From JACCZR01 sp035296565 (GTDB lineage: Bacteria; Actinomycetota; Thermoleophilia; Solirubrobacterales; Thermoleophilaceae), in NCBI GenBank assembly GCA_035296565.1, contig DATHAQ010000051.1, positions 1 to 64,000 on the forward strand: DNA of 64,000 nucleotides, written 5' to 3'. Below, one piece after another: positions 1 through 10,302 of this stretch (positions are counted from its first letter, which is position 1; each line of letters begins with the position of its first letter). The translations under genes were made by a program, and so were the position numbers. The notes beneath the pieces were generated by a model that was not told where the DNA came from, ran no database searches, and was given only the letters and a program-made list of their open reading frames with translations.

Positions 1-723
1 TACCCGCGGGGCATCGAGGACAAGGGCTTCTTCCAGCAGCACGCGTCCGACCACTTCCCCGACTGGGTCGACCGCGTGGAGGTTCCCAAGCAGGGCGGCA
101 GCGTCGTACACGTGATGGCCAACCGGGCCGAGACCCTGGTCTACCTGGCCGGGCAGAACGCCGTGACCGTTCATCACTGGCCGAGCCGCGCCGACCGCCT
201 CGACCAGCCCGACCGCATGGTCTTCGACCTCGACCCGCCCGAGGGAGACTTCGGTGCGGCGCGCTCGGCGGCGCTCGCCCTCGGCGAGCTGCTGCGCGAG
301 CTGGGCCTGGAGCCCCACGCTATGACCACCGGCTCGAAGGGCATCCACGTGGTGGTGGCCCTCCAGCGCCGCCAGGAGCACCCCGCGGTGCGCGCGTTCG
401 CGCGGGGCGTCGCGGAGAAGCTGATCGAACGCGAGCCCGAGCTGGTGACGCTCGAGTGGTACAAGGACAAGCGCGGCGGGCGGATCCTCATCGACGTGCG
501 GGCCACGCGCGGGATGAGCGTCGTCGCGCCCTACTCGGCTCGGGCCAGGCCCGAGGCTCCGGTGGCGGCGCCGCTGCCCTGGGAGGAGCTGTCGGACGAG
601 AAGCTCAGCGCCCGGCGCTACACGGTCGCCAACGTGCTGGACCGCGGTGCGGACCCGTGGGCCGACATCGCCGCTTCGGCACGCGCCCTCGGCGAGCCCG
701 CCAAGCGCCTGGAGCGCCTCTAG
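1..723 (+). CDS. ligD: LigD-type DNA polymerase/primase domain protein, 5' truncated
   Basis: The frame is open from the first base, so the N-terminus lies outside the window; 240 residues are visible. It matches the polymerase (AEP primase-like) domain of bacterial NHEJ LigD. The DLDPP pair of metal-binding aspartates is at visible residues 76-80, the SKGIHV nucleotide-binding motif at about 112-117, and a third Asp in ILIDVRAT at about 165. LigD PolDom adds nucleotides, often ribonucleotides, at broken ends together with Ku and the ligase domain. The protein stops soon after the PolDom, so any ligase or nuclease domain would have to lie upstream, or this is a stand-alone PolDom protein as in many actinobacteria. 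The family call is secure; the domain architecture is unknown. Confidence 0.9.
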   Translation, partial: YPRGIEDKGFFQQHASDHFPDWVDRVEVPKQGGSVVHVMANRAETLVYLAGQNAVTVHHWPSRADRLDQPDRMVFDLDPPEGDFGAARSAALALGELLRELGLEPHAMTTGSKGIHVVVALQRRQEHPAVRAFARGVAEKLIEREPELVTLEWYKDKRGGRILIDVRATRGMSVVAPYSARARPEAPVAAPLPWEELSDEKLSARRYTVANVLDRGADPWADIAASARALGEPAKRLERL

Positions 724-768
724 GCATCCCGCGGAGCCGAGGCCAGAAGGACGCGCGCCCGGGACGGG

Positions 769-1632
769 CTAGGCGGCGTTGCGCAGCGCCTGCGTCTCGG
801 CCAGCGAGGCCAGCTTGCGCAGCGCGCCGTCCTCGATCTGCCGGGTGCGCTCGCGGGTCAGCCCGAAGATCCGGCCGACCTCGTCGAGGTTGCGCGGCTG
901 CTCGCCTCCGAGCCCCCAGCGCAGCGCGATGACGCGGCGCTCGCGGTAGGAGAGGTTCTCCATCGCCTCGGCCAGGCGGTCGCGCGAGAGGCGCTCCGCG
1001 GCGAGGTCGAAGGGCGAGCCGGCGCTCTGATCGGGGATGAGCTCGCCGAGCGTGGCGGCGTCGCCATCGTCGCCGACCGGCTTCTCCAAGGAGACCGGGG
1101 CCTGGGCGGCACGCATGATCAGGTCGGCCTCCTCGGGGTCGATGCCGACCTCGGCGGCGATCTCCTCGATCGTGGGCTCGCGGTCCCCGCCCTCGGCCTG
1201 CAGGCGGCGCTGCACCCCGTCGAGCTTGTTGAGCACGTTGTTGATGTGGATCGGGATGCGGACGGTGCGCGACTTGTCGGCGATCGCGCGGGAGATGGCC
1301 TGCCGGATCCACCAGGTGGCGTAGGTGGAGAACTTGAAGCCCTTGCGGTAGTCGAACTTCTCCACCGCGCGGACCAGGCCGATCGAGCCCTCCTGGATCA
1401 GCTCCATGAACTCGAGGCCCTGGTTGCGGTAGCGCTTCGCGATCGAGACCACCAGCCGCAGGTTGGCCTGCACCATGTGGTCCTTGGCGGCCAGATCGCC
1501 GCGCTCCACGCGCTTGGACAGCGCGACCTCGTCGGCGGCCGTCAGCAGCTTGGTCTTGGCGATGCCGTCCAGGAACAGCTGCAGCGAGTCGGTGGTCTGC
1601 TCGGTAGCCGGTGCCTCAGCGGTGGTGGACAC
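769..1632 (-). CDS. RNA polymerase sigma-70 factor (primary/group 2 type)
   Basis: 287 aa from a GTG start, chosen because homology begins just after it; a longer upstream frame is low-complexity. Region 1.2 is at about residues 14-45. Region 2 at about 54-125 carries the core-binding and -10 segments with the typical FSTYATWWIRQAISRAI run. Region 3 follows, and region 4.2 is a helix-turn-helix near 247-270 (LDEVGRIFGLTRERTRQIE). It lacks the long acidic N-terminus (region 1.1) of many RpoD proteins, which suits a short housekeeping sigma or a group 2 paralogue; which one cannot be decided here. It is divergent from a DUF3616-like gene across an 86-bp gap that contains an 11-bp palindrome. 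Confidence 0.93.
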   Translation of the reverse strand: MSTTAEAPATEQTTDSLQLFLDGIAKTKLLTAADEVALSKRVERGDLAAKDHMVQANLRLVVSIAKRYRNQGLEFMELIQEGSIGLVRAVEKFDYRKGFKFSTYATWWIRQAISRAIADKSRTVRIPIHINNVLNKLDGVQRRLQAEGGDREPTIEEIAAEVGIDPEEADLIMRAAQAPVSLEKPVGDDGDAATLGELIPDQSAGSPFDLAAERLSRDRLAEAMENLSYRERRVIALRWGLGGEQPRNLDEVGRIFGLTRERTRQIEDGALRKLASLAETQALRNAA

Positions 1633-1683
1633 GCCGGGCAAGCTACGGCCGTGCCCTAAATGGTGCCTAAGACTTCGCTGGCC

Positions 1684-1710
1684 TTGCCAAGGAGCGCCGG
1701 CTCTCATACT
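1684..1710 (+). promoter_or_regulatory. Candidate promoter for the DUF3616-like gene
   Basis: TTGCCA and CATACT hexamers are separated by 15 nt, and CATACT lies 8 nt before the GTG start, so the transcript would be almost leaderless. The -35 hexamer lies in an 11-nt palindrome (CCTTG-C-CAAGG, 1682-1692) placed between two divergent genes, which could serve as an operator. The spacing is short of ideal, so this is tentative. Confidence 0.3.
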
Positions 1711-1718
1711 TTGGACCC

Positions 1719-2789
1719 GTGGAATCCGTCGATCTTGAACTAGAGAGCAACGAAGCCTCCGACCTCGCGCCGTGCACCTCCAAAGAGGTTCTCAAGGCCA
1801 ACGACTGGGACATCGCCTACTTCATCTTCCTCGACGAGGGGCACCTCGACGAGGCCGTCGGCCTGCTCGGCCACAAGAAGGGCAAGAAGCTCACCGAAGG
1901 CTGGGAGCACCGCCACGTGCCCATCGACTGCGGCGACGACACGGGCAAGACCGACGACTCAGAGGCTTCGGCGACGCACGGCGACTACACGTACGTGATC
2001 GCGTCCCACTACGGCAAGAAGCGCGGCCCGCTTCAGGTCGAGCGCCAGTGGATGGCTCGCTTCCGCCAGGACGACGCGGTCTCGGCAGGCGAGAACGGCG
2101 GCGTGCAGATGCACGTGATGAGGGACAAGTTCCGTCTGCACCGCGCCATCAACGACGCCCTTGCGGCCAGCGACATCGAGTTGATCCGCCCGTCGAAGGA
2201 GATGCAGAAGGCCTTCGTCAACGGCGCCCGCAAGGCGGGCAACAAGAAGGGCAAGAAGTGGGCCAAGCGCCTGAAGAAGGGCGATTACGCCTTCAACATC
2301 GAGGGTGCCGCCTTTCGCCCCAACGGGAACCTGCTCCTGGGCCTGCGCTTCCCGGTCACAGCGACCGGAGCGCCGGTCTTCATCGAGCTGGCCGGCGTGC
2401 CCGATTGGTTCGAGGGCAAGAAGTTCCCGGTCGTCGCGGGCGTGTGGCAGCTGGAGGGCCCGGGCTCGGCCGACGAGCCCGTCGGCTTCCGGGCCATGAC
2501 CTACCGGGGCAACAACGAATACGACTGCGTGGTCGGCAACCTCGACGCCGTCGACAAGAAGTCGATGCTCATCGACAACTACCCCGAGGGCGCCGGGGCG
2601 CTGTCCCAGCACTGGCGCTTCAAGATCAACGACCGCTCGAAGAACAAGGTCGCCAAGGCCAAGCACGTGAAGACCATGGGCGGCGGCGAGCAGCGCATCG
2701 AGGGCATCGCCGAGGGCCCCAACGGCCGTACGCTCTACGTGAGCGACGAGGACGGCCGGGTGGGCATGCGGTTCTTCCGCGTCAGCTAG
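1719..2789 (+). CDS. DUF3616-like protein of unknown function
   Basis: 356 aa from GTG, with no signal peptide or membrane segment. The sequence pattern resembles DUF3616: an early block with YVIASHYGKKRG, a central FNIEGAAFRPNG block, and a C-terminal block with IEGIAEGPNGRTLYVSDED. The repeated 'IEG-A--PNG' blades suggest a beta-propeller-like fold that reports on or binds a small ligand. No catalytic residues can be named and the function is unknown. It is divergent from the sigma factor and convergent with lepA. The Lys-rich stretch around residues 165-185 (KAGNKKGKKWAKRLKKG) is distinctive. Confidence 0.75.
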   Translation: MESVDLELESNEASDLAPCTSKEVLKANDWDIAYFIFLDEGHLDEAVGLLGHKKGKKLTEGWEHRHVPIDCGDDTGKTDDSEASATHGDYTYVIASHYGKKRGPLQVERQWMARFRQDDAVSAGENGGVQMHVMRDKFRLHRAINDALAASDIELIRPSKEMQKAFVNGARKAGNKKGKKWAKRLKKGDYAFNIEGAAFRPNGNLLLGLRFPVTATGAPVFIELAGVPDWFEGKKFPVVAGVWQLEGPGSADEPVGFRAMTYRGNNEYDCVVGNLDAVDKKSMLIDNYPEGAGALSQHWRFKINDRSKNKVAKAKHVKTMGGGEQRIEGIAEGPNGRTLYVSDEDGRVGMRFFRVS

Positions 2790-2803
2790 AGAACGGCCGC
2801 GCT

Positions 2804-2822
2804 GGGCGGCACACGGCCGCCC
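2804..2822. terminator. Convergent stem-loop
   Basis: GGGCGG and CCGCCC form a perfect 6-bp stem with a 7-nt loop, exactly between the convergent stops of the DUF3616-like gene and lepA. There is no T-tract, so at best it is a bidirectional barrier or a transcript 3' end. Confidence 0.45.
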
Positions 2823-2826
2823 GGCG

Positions 2827-4641
<1,815 letters not shown>

Positions 4642-4655
4642 CCCGCCGAGGCTAA

Positions 4656-4697
4656 CGCCGGAGCGCAGGCCGGGTGTCGGCCGGCGGAGCACCGCCG
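4656..4697 (-). repeat. Dispersed intergenic repeat, copy A
   Basis: A roughly 42-nt unit shared with 25762-25804 and 38783-38825, read on the minus strand as CGGCGGTGCTC...CCTGCGCTCCGGCG. It starts 8 nt after the murJ stop. This copy folds well: CGGCG/CGCCG around TGCTC, then GCCGG/CCGGC. It is probably a 3'-UTR or intercistronic element; the function is unknown. Confidence 0.8.
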
Positions 4698-4705
4698 TTC
4701 GTCCG

Positions 4706-6286
4706 TTACGTGCGGCGCAGGAGCACCCGGATCTGCCTCGCCTCGGGGATGCGAAGCGCCCAGACCGACGCCGCGTAGGCGGCAAGGCCGGCCAGGAGCC
4801 CCACTCCGACCGATGCGACCTGCGCGGGCAGCGAGCGTCCGAGCACCTCGTCGAGGAGGTGCCAGCCCAGGTACGCCACCGCAGCCAGGGGCAAGCAGGC
4901 AAAGAGCATCAGGGCCGCGCCACCGATCGTCCGCGCGCCCTCTACCCCGCCGAGGTCGCCGCGCAGCACAACTCCCTGGGCCACGCACATGACCACCGTG
5001 CCGGCGACGGTCCCGAGCACGATTCCAGCGATCCCCAGCGGCGCGTACAGCGCCGCGGCCACCGCCGCGTTGACCACGAGGTTGGCGCCGCTGAGGGCGG
5101 TGGTCAGCCACGGCCTCTGCAGGCTGAAGAAGGTGCGCGAGAACAGCAGGCTCACGCCCTGGAAGGGAAGGGAGATCGACCACCAGACCAGAGCCTCAGT
5201 CACCAGGTCCGTGGCCTCCGCGTCGAACACACCGCGCTGGAAGACCAGCCGCGTGATGGGCTCGGCCAGCACACCCATCAGCACCGCGCTGGGGATCAGC
5301 AGCAGGCAGATCTGGCGCACGCCGTTGCCCATCGTCCGGCGCAGGCCGTCGCGGTCCCCGCGCGCGGCCAGCCGCGACAGGGTGGGAAACAGGATCGTCG
5401 CGATGGAGATCGAGAACAGCCCCTGGGGTAGCTGGTAGATGCGGAAGGCCTTGTCGATCGCGGCCGGTGCGCTCTGGGAGACGAGCGTGCCGAACAGCGA
5501 GTTGATCAGCAAGCTGAGGTTGATCAGCCCCAGGGCGATCGTCACCGGGAACATCAGCTTGAGCACGCGCCGCACGCGCTCGTCGCGCCAGTCGATGGTC
5601 AGGCTGATGTGGCCCCCCCTGCCCCTCAGCCACGGCAGCGGGAGCACGAACTGCACGACCGTCCCCGCCAGCACGCCGATGGCGTAGGCGTAGATCTCGT
5701 CCTGCTCCGAGAGCACCGGCTGCAGGCCGAGGATCGAGGCGATGATCACCGCGTTCCACGCGATGGGCGCGAGCGCGGGGACGCTGAAGTGCTCGAAGGA
5801 GTTGAGCATCCCAACCGTCACGCCGCTCAGCGCGAGCAGCATCACGATCGGGAACATCAGCTGGGCCAGGCTCACCGTCAGGTCGGCGAGCGCGGGGTCG
5901 TCGTCGAAGCCCGGTGCGAACAGCCCCATGATCGGGCGGGCGAACAGCACGAACACCGCCGTCACCACCCCGAGCAGGATCATGATCCCGAAGAAGAGGC
6001 TGGAGGCTATCCGGAACGCCTCCTTGCGCTCGCCCTTCTCCAGCAGCTCGGTGAAGACCGGGATGAAGGCGCCCTGCAGGGCGGAGTCGGCGAAGAGGGC
6101 GCGCATCAGGTTCGGCACCTGGAAGGCGATCGTGAACGCCGACATGGCCCCGGAGACCCCGAACAGGCTCGCCGCGACGACCTCCCTGACCAGCCCCATG
6201 ACCCGCGAGAGACCCGTGGCGAAGGAGAAGAAGGCGGTGCTGCGCGCGAGGCGGCGCCCCTCGCCGCTCTGCGTCTGAGAGGGCAA
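4706..6286 (-). CDS. murJ: Lipid II flippase MurJ (MviN family)
   Basis: 526 aa starting with TTG. About 14 membrane segments are spread along the protein. The N-terminal block (STAFFSFATGLSRVMGLVREV) and the positively charged loops match the MOP-superfamily MurJ/MviN family, which flips lipid II across the membrane for peptidoglycan synthesis. Some actinobacterial MurJ proteins carry a C-terminal kinase-like domain; this one does not. It is divergent from rpsT, only 28 bp apart, so their promoters must overlap or lie within the coding ends. Confidence 0.95.
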   Translation of the reverse strand: MPSQTQSGEGRRLARSTAFFSFATGLSRVMGLVREVVAASLFGVSGAMSAFTIAFQVPNLMRALFADSALQGAFIPVFTELLEKGERKEAFRIASSLFFGIMILLGVVTAVFVLFARPIMGLFAPGFDDDPALADLTVSLAQLMFPIVMLLALSGVTVGMLNSFEHFSVPALAPIAWNAVIIASILGLQPVLSEQDEIYAYAIGVLAGTVVQFVLPLPWLRGRGGHISLTIDWRDERVRRVLKLMFPVTIALGLINLSLLINSLFGTLVSQSAPAAIDKAFRIYQLPQGLFSISIATILFPTLSRLAARGDRDGLRRTMGNGVRQICLLLIPSAVLMGVLAEPITRLVFQRGVFDAEATDLVTEALVWWSISLPFQGVSLLFSRTFFSLQRPWLTTALSGANLVVNAAVAAALYAPLGIAGIVLGTVAGTVVMCVAQGVVLRGDLGGVEGARTIGGAALMLFACLPLAAVAYLGWHLLDEVLGRSLPAQVASVGVGLLAGLAAYAASVWALRIPEARQIRVLLRRT

Positions 6287-6302
6287 CGGGTGTCGCTAGA
6301 CT
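6275..6302 (+). promoter_or_regulatory. Candidate rpsT promoter
   Basis: CTGAGA and TAGACT are separated by 16 nt, and TAGACT ends 12 nt before the rpsT ATG. No Shine-Dalgarno sequence is visible between them, so rpsT may have a very short leader. The -35 hexamer lies inside the murJ start region. Confidence 0.4.
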
Positions 6303-6314
6303 CGCCGGGCGCAA

Positions 6315-6575
6315 ATGGCCAACATCGCGTCACAAGAAAAGCGGATCCTCCGAACGGAACGCGAGCGCGAGGAGAACCGCCGCTACACCTCGCAGGTGAA
6401 GACCTCGTTCCGCCGCCTGCGCGACGCCGTCGAGGCCGGGGACTCCGAGAAGGTCGAGGCCGAGCACAGGCTGCTCACCTCGCGCGTGGACAAGGCCGTC
6501 AGCGCGGGCGCCCTGCACCGCAACTCAGGGGCCCGCAAGAAGTCCCGCGCCGCCCACCTGGCCCGCGGCGACTGA
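6315..6575 (+). CDS. rpsT: 30S ribosomal protein S20
   Basis: 86 aa, the normal size for S20, strongly basic, with the MANIASQEKRILRTEREREE start and the helical, Arg/Lys-rich pattern of the family. S20 binds 16S rRNA early in assembly of the small subunit. In most bacteria it sits alone beside holA or murJ, as here. The only purine-rich sequence before the ATG is GCGCAA, so translation may start from a short leader. Confidence 0.97.
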   Translation: MANIASQEKRILRTEREREENRRYTSQVKTSFRRLRDAVEAGDSEKVEAEHRLLTSRVDKAVSAGALHRNSGARKKSRAAHLARGD

Positions 6576-6597
6576 GTCCACCTGAATTTGGGTAGGT

Positions 6598-6616
6598 CTC
6601 CCTCAGTCAAAGGGAG
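6598..6616 (+). promoter_or_regulatory. Hairpin covering the ribosome binding site of the 80-aa gene
   Basis: CTCCCT (6598-6603) pairs with AGGGAG (6611-6616) around a 7-nt loop. The right arm contains most of the GGGAGGAG Shine-Dalgarno sequence that serves the GTG at 6629. It may limit translation of that gene or form the 3' end of the rpsT message. Confidence 0.5.
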
Positions 6617-6628
6617 GAGCCCCAAACC

Positions 6629-6871
6629 GTGGTAATCGGCGTCGTAATCGGAGTCTGTGTCTTGCTGTTGATCCTGGCCTTTCTGGTCCCGCGCCTGTCG
6701 CGAGGCCCACAGCGAGGCGTAGACCGGACGCTCGGCGCCGGCCAGCGCGCCGGCGGCAAGGCGCCGGGGCCCATCGGGCGCCTACTCCAGAAGCCGTTCT
6801 CGTCGTCGCGCAAGGCGACCAACAAGAGCGCCTCCAAGGGACGTCGGGCCCGGGGCAAGAGCCCGATGTAG
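6629..6871 (+). CDS. Small basic membrane-anchored protein (DUF6411-like)
   Basis: 80 aa from GTG. One N-terminal membrane helix (residues 2-21, VIGVVIGVCVLLLILAFLV) is followed by a basic, Gly/Ser-rich cytoplasmic tail containing PQRGVDRTLG, KAPGPIGRLLQKPFSSS and KSASKGRRARGK. The pattern recalls small conserved actinobacterial proteins I associate with DUF6411; that name is from memory and unverified. The function is unknown. The positively charged tail behind a single anchor would fit binding of a nucleic acid, a lipid head group or another protein. An SD (GGGAGGAG) lies 12 nt upstream inside a hairpin. Confidence 0.75.
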   Translation: MVIGVVIGVCVLLLILAFLVPRLSRGPQRGVDRTLGAGQRAGGKAPGPIGRLLQKPFSSSRKATNKSASKGRRARGKSPM

Positions 6872-6874
6872 CCC

Positions 6875-6901
6875 GAGCAGCCGGTGGAGACCCGGCTGCT
6901 C
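6875..6901 (+). terminator. Perfect 10-bp stem-loop
   Basis: GAGCAGCCGG pairs perfectly with CCGGCTGCTC around the loop TGGAGAC, starting 3 nt after the stop of the 80-aa gene. There is no T-tract. It also covers the start of the aldehyde-dehydrogenase remnant, so part of the symmetry may be fortuitous. Confidence 0.5.
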
Positions 6902-6975
6902 ATAGGCGGAGAGCGAGTGGCGGGCGAGGGCGCTGCGCGCGAGGTTGAGAACCCGCCCCCGAGGAGACGGTCGCG
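6884..6975 (+). pseudogene. Aldehyde dehydrogenase N-terminal remnant
   Basis: From GTG the frame reads METRLLIGGERVAGEG then AREVENP, which is the classic opening of an NAD-dependent aldehyde dehydrogenase (LLIGGE-V-G-, then VENPAT-E). After ENP the match continues only in another frame (PEETVAR), across a C-run at 6953-6960. The sequence then runs into the 3' end of holA. Only about 30 codons survive, with no Cys or Glu active site, so this is a degraded fragment. The match is by motif memory, not by search. Confidence 0.55.
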
Positions 6976-6979
6976 CGCT

Positions 6980-7936
6980 CTAGCCGGCGGCCTCGACCAG
7001 CGCCAGCGAGAAGGCCGTTTCCTCGTCGAGCGGACTGTCGCCGCGCAGCCCGACCTCGAGCTGGGCGAACACGCACAGCGCGCGCTCGAGCGCGGCGCGG
7101 TCGGCGCCGCGCGCCTTGGCCAGTGTCTTCTTGGCCAGCCAGGGCGGCATGCCGAGCTTCCCGGCGGCCTGCCTCTCCGAGGCCCCGGAGTCGAGCAGGC
7201 GCACCGCGCCGTGCACCTGCCGTAGCGAGCGGACCACGGGGAATACGAGCCCGGCGGGACGCTCGCCCGAGGCGACGAGCTCCTCGCCCAGCGCGAGCGC
7301 CGCCCGCACGTCACCGGCCGCCACCGCGTCGGCCAGGTCGTAGGCCCGGGGCGCGGCACCTCCGGATGCGTGCTCGGCGATGTCCTCGGGCGTGATGGCC
7401 GCCCGCGGGTGGATCGCCAGGGCGAGCTTCTCGAGCTCGCGGCTGAGCGCCTGCTGGCTGGGCCCGGCGGTGTCGACGAGCGCCCGGGCGGCGTCCTTGT
7501 CGATCGTCAGCCCGAGCTCGCGTGCGCGCTCGACCGTCCAGCGGGGCAGCTCCCAGGGCTTGGGCGCCGGGTACTCGCGACTCTCCCCTCCCGTGGCCTC
7601 GACGATCTTCGTCAGCCCCTTGAGGGCCTTCCCGCGGACCACCAGCACGAGCACCGTGTCGGGCACGGGCCGGGCCAGCGCGCGCTCGAGCGGCTCGAGC
7701 TGGCCGGCCTTCCAGGCGCCCGCGTCGTCGACCAGCAGGTAGCGCGTCCCGGTGTCGAACGTCAGCTCGGAGAGGGCCGCGGCCACCTCCTCGGGCGGGT
7801 TCTGGCGGGCGTCGAAGCCCTCCAGTCCTCCGGGCCCGCGTTCGTCTTCGGCACGCATCCGTACCCGCGCCCGCCAGGCGTCGACCTTGGCGTCGTCGTC
7901 GCCGCAGACGAGGTAAACGGGCTTCAGCTCGGCCAC
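6980..7936 (-). CDS. holA: DNA polymerase III delta subunit
   Basis: 318 aa. It fits the clamp-loader delta family: an N-terminal P-loop-like AAA+ domain without a usable Walker A (YLVCGDDDAKVDAWRARV), a middle domain, and a C-terminal collar domain (SLRQVHGAVRLLDSG, GMPPWLAKKTLAKARG). Delta opens the beta sliding clamp during loading. It sits downstream of comEC on the same strand (29-nt gap) and opposite rpsT, which is the common bacterial arrangement comEA-comEC-holA/rpsT. Confidence 0.95.
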   Translation of the reverse strand: MAELKPVYLVCGDDDAKVDAWRARVRMRAEDERGPGGLEGFDARQNPPEEVAAALSELTFDTGTRYLLVDDAGAWKAGQLEPLERALARPVPDTVLVLVVRGKALKGLTKIVEATGGESREYPAPKPWELPRWTVERARELGLTIDKDAARALVDTAGPSQQALSRELEKLALAIHPRAAITPEDIAEHASGGAAPRAYDLADAVAAGDVRAALALGEELVASGERPAGLVFPVVRSLRQVHGAVRLLDSGASERQAAGKLGMPPWLAKKTLAKARGADRAALERALCVFAQLEVGLRGDSPLDEETAFSLALVEAAG

Positions 7937-7965
7937 GTGGTGAGCATAGGCCCGGGCGCCGACGC

Positions 7966-10302
7966 CTAGCGTTCGGACGCGGCGTCGAGGCGACCGCCGT
8001 GGAGGCCCACCTTCACCGTGCCGTCGCGGTCGTTGCGAAAGGTCCGCACGCCGGCGGCCCGCAGGGAGCGCAGCGTGGACGAGGTCGGGTGCCCGTAGGT
8101 GTTCTCGCCCACCGGGATCGAGGCCACGCGGGGCCGCAGCCGCCGCAGTACCTGGGGAAGGCCGGGATCGGCGCTGCCGTGGTGGGGGACCTTCATCGCG
8201 TCCACCGCCGGGAGGTCCAGGGGCAGCAGGGCCTCGCTCTCGGCGTCGGCCGACAGGAACAGCCGCATCCCGCTCACCTCGACGAGCGCGACCACCGCCC
8301 GCGGGTTGGGGTCCTCGGGCGGCGGTCCCGGCGGGCGCGGCGGCGGCGAGAGCACCCGCACGGCGATCGAGCCCGCGCGCAGGACGAGCCCGGCCCGTGC
8401 CGGGATACTTCGGATGCGCCGGCGCGCCGCCGTTCGCTCCAGCGCGCGAAAAGCGGGGTCGTCGGTGCCGTCGCCTCCGTTCAGGAACAGGTCCACCGGG
8501 AGCTCGGACAGCACCGCCGGCAGGCCGCCGTGGTGGTCGCGCGAGTGGTGGGTGGCCACCACGAGCGACAGGCGCCGCACCCCCGCGCGACGCAGGCGGC
8601 GAACCACGCCGCCCTCGGGGGGGCCGCCGTCGAAGAGGACCGCCGACCCGTCGGGCGCCTGGATCAGCGTGGCGTCGCCCTGCCCGACATCGAGGAAGGA
8701 GACCGTTGGCTCATCCGGGGGCGGGTCGCGTCCGAGGCCGACGACGCCCAGGAGGATTGCCGCGGCGCCGAGCAGGCCGAGCAGCGCGCGACGGGTGCCG
8801 CGGGAGAGGGAGCCCCAGAGGGCCTCGGCCGCGGCGCACCTCGCGCCGAGGCGGCGGCCGAGGCTCCTCTCGAAGCTGCGTGCCGCACCCCGAGCCGCCC
8901 AAACGCCCAAGGCGCTGAGGAGATACGCCGCGGCCACCGCCGCGCGCGAGCCCAGCGGCAGCGGCAGCTGAGCGCCCGGAAGCTCGGCGAAGCGCTCGGC
9001 CAGGTTCGCCAGGAAGCCCAGCAGAGGTGCGGCGAGCTGGCCCAGCACGGCCGCTGCACCGTTCCCCAGGACATCGAAGGGAGGGCCCAGGACGGCGAGC
9101 TGGCCAGCCGCCGTGGCGAGCATCCCGGCCCACATGATCACCGGGACGACGGGCAGGGCCAGCACGTTCGCCGGCAGGCTGACGGCGGAGAAGGAGCCGA
9201 AGTGGTGCGCCACGAGCGGCGCGGTGGCGAGGGTCGCGGCCACCGTGACCGCCACCCCCTCGGCCAGCGGTCGGGGCAGGCGGCCCAGCCGCCGCCGCAG
9301 CTGCGGCGCCAGCACGATGATCCCCGCCACCGCCGCTAACGACAGCTGCCAACCGACGTCGCCCGTTGCCCGCGGGTTGAGGGCCAGGGTGGCCGCGGCC
9401 GCCAGCAGCAGCGCATAGACTCGCGAGGCGGGCCGCGATGCCGCCATGGCCACCAGGGCGGCCGCGCCCATGACGCCGGCCCGCTGCAGGGACGGCCCGG
9501 CCCCCGCCAGCGGGACGTACACCGCGATCAGGCCGAGCAGCGCGGCCACGCGGACGCCAGACCCGGCGCCGAGCGCCGCCACCAGCGGCAACGCCAGCGC
9601 GCACAGCAACGCGACGTTCTGACCGCTCACCGCCAGTAGATGGGCCAGGCCGCTGGCGCGGAAGCTGTCGCGCACGTCCTCGTCGATGGCCTCGTCCTGG
9701 CCGAGGACCATCCCGCGCAAAAGGGCCGCCTCGGACGGCGAGAACCCCCGCCCGATGGCCCGCTCGGCGCGACCGCGCATGCTGTCCACGGCGCCGGCGA
9801 GCCCGCCGCGCGAGCGACCTGAGGCGGCCACCGCGTCCAGCTGCAGCTCACCCGCGAGCCCGCGCGAGCGCAGGTAGGCCCCGGCGTCGAAGCCACCCGT
9901 GCCTCGCGGGCGCCTGCTCACGGCCGCGACGGAAGCGAACCGTCCTCGTACTCGCAGCTCCCAGCCGGGATCGGCGCCCGCCGGCCAGCGCAGATACTGG
10001 TGCGAGCGGGCCTGCAACCGCATCCCTGCGCCCGAACCGGCAATCAGCTCGACCGCGGCGCGGCTGCCGAAGGCCGAGCGTCGCGGGCGTTCGAGCAGGT
10101 GCGCCCGACCCTCGATGCGAGCGCCTTCGGCCAGGCGTTCGCCGGCCCGGTCGACCGCGGCCAGGCGGAGCGACCCGAACGCCGCGCCGGCGACGAGGGC
10201 GGCGGCCAACGCCACCGCCAGGCCCTCCGCGCGCAGCCCCGCCCCGGCGGCGATCAGGAGAGCGGCGCCCAGCGCCAGCGCCTCGGCGGGCGCCCCGCAC
10301 AC
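7966..10302 (-). CDS. comEC: ComEC/Rec2 DNA-uptake channel protein
   Basis: About 778 aa from the GTG used here. It has an N-terminal soluble (DUF4131-like) domain after initial membrane helices, a central competence membrane domain (LLRGMVLGQDEA, LAHLLAVSGQNVALL), and a C-terminal metallo-beta-lactamase domain from about residue 535 (FLDVGQGDATLIQ, THHSRDHHGG, HHGSADPG). ComEC is thought to pass single-stranded DNA through the membrane. The frame stays open and hydrophobic upstream (HAALAAFVAGLL), so the real start is probably earlier, perhaps a CTG at 10450-10452 overlapping the comEA stop. ComEA directly upstream supports a DNA-uptake role. Confidence 0.93.
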   Translation of the reverse strand: MCGAPAEALALGAALLIAAGAGLRAEGLAVALAAALVAGAAFGSLRLAAVDRAGERLAEGARIEGRAHLLERPRRSAFGSRAAVELIAGSGAGMRLQARSHQYLRWPAGADPGWELRVRGRFASVAAVSRRPRGTGGFDAGAYLRSRGLAGELQLDAVAASGRSRGGLAGAVDSMRGRAERAIGRGFSPSEAALLRGMVLGQDEAIDEDVRDSFRASGLAHLLAVSGQNVALLCALALPLVAALGAGSGVRVAALLGLIAVYVPLAGAGPSLQRAGVMGAAALVAMAASRPASRVYALLLAAAATLALNPRATGDVGWQLSLAAVAGIIVLAPQLRRRLGRLPRPLAEGVAVTVAATLATAPLVAHHFGSFSAVSLPANVLALPVVPVIMWAGMLATAAGQLAVLGPPFDVLGNGAAAVLGQLAAPLLGFLANLAERFAELPGAQLPLPLGSRAAVAAAYLLSALGVWAARGAARSFERSLGRRLGARCAAAEALWGSLSRGTRRALLGLLGAAAILLGVVGLGRDPPPDEPTVSFLDVGQGDATLIQAPDGSAVLFDGGPPEGGVVRRLRRAGVRRLSLVVATHHSRDHHGGLPAVLSELPVDLFLNGGDGTDDPAFRALERTAARRRIRSIPARAGLVLRAGSIAVRVLSPPPRPPGPPPEDPNPRAVVALVEVSGMRLFLSADAESEALLPLDLPAVDAMKVPHHGSADPGLPQVLRRLRPRVASIPVGENTYGHPTSSTLRSLRAAGVRTFRNDRDGTVKVGLHGGRLDAASER

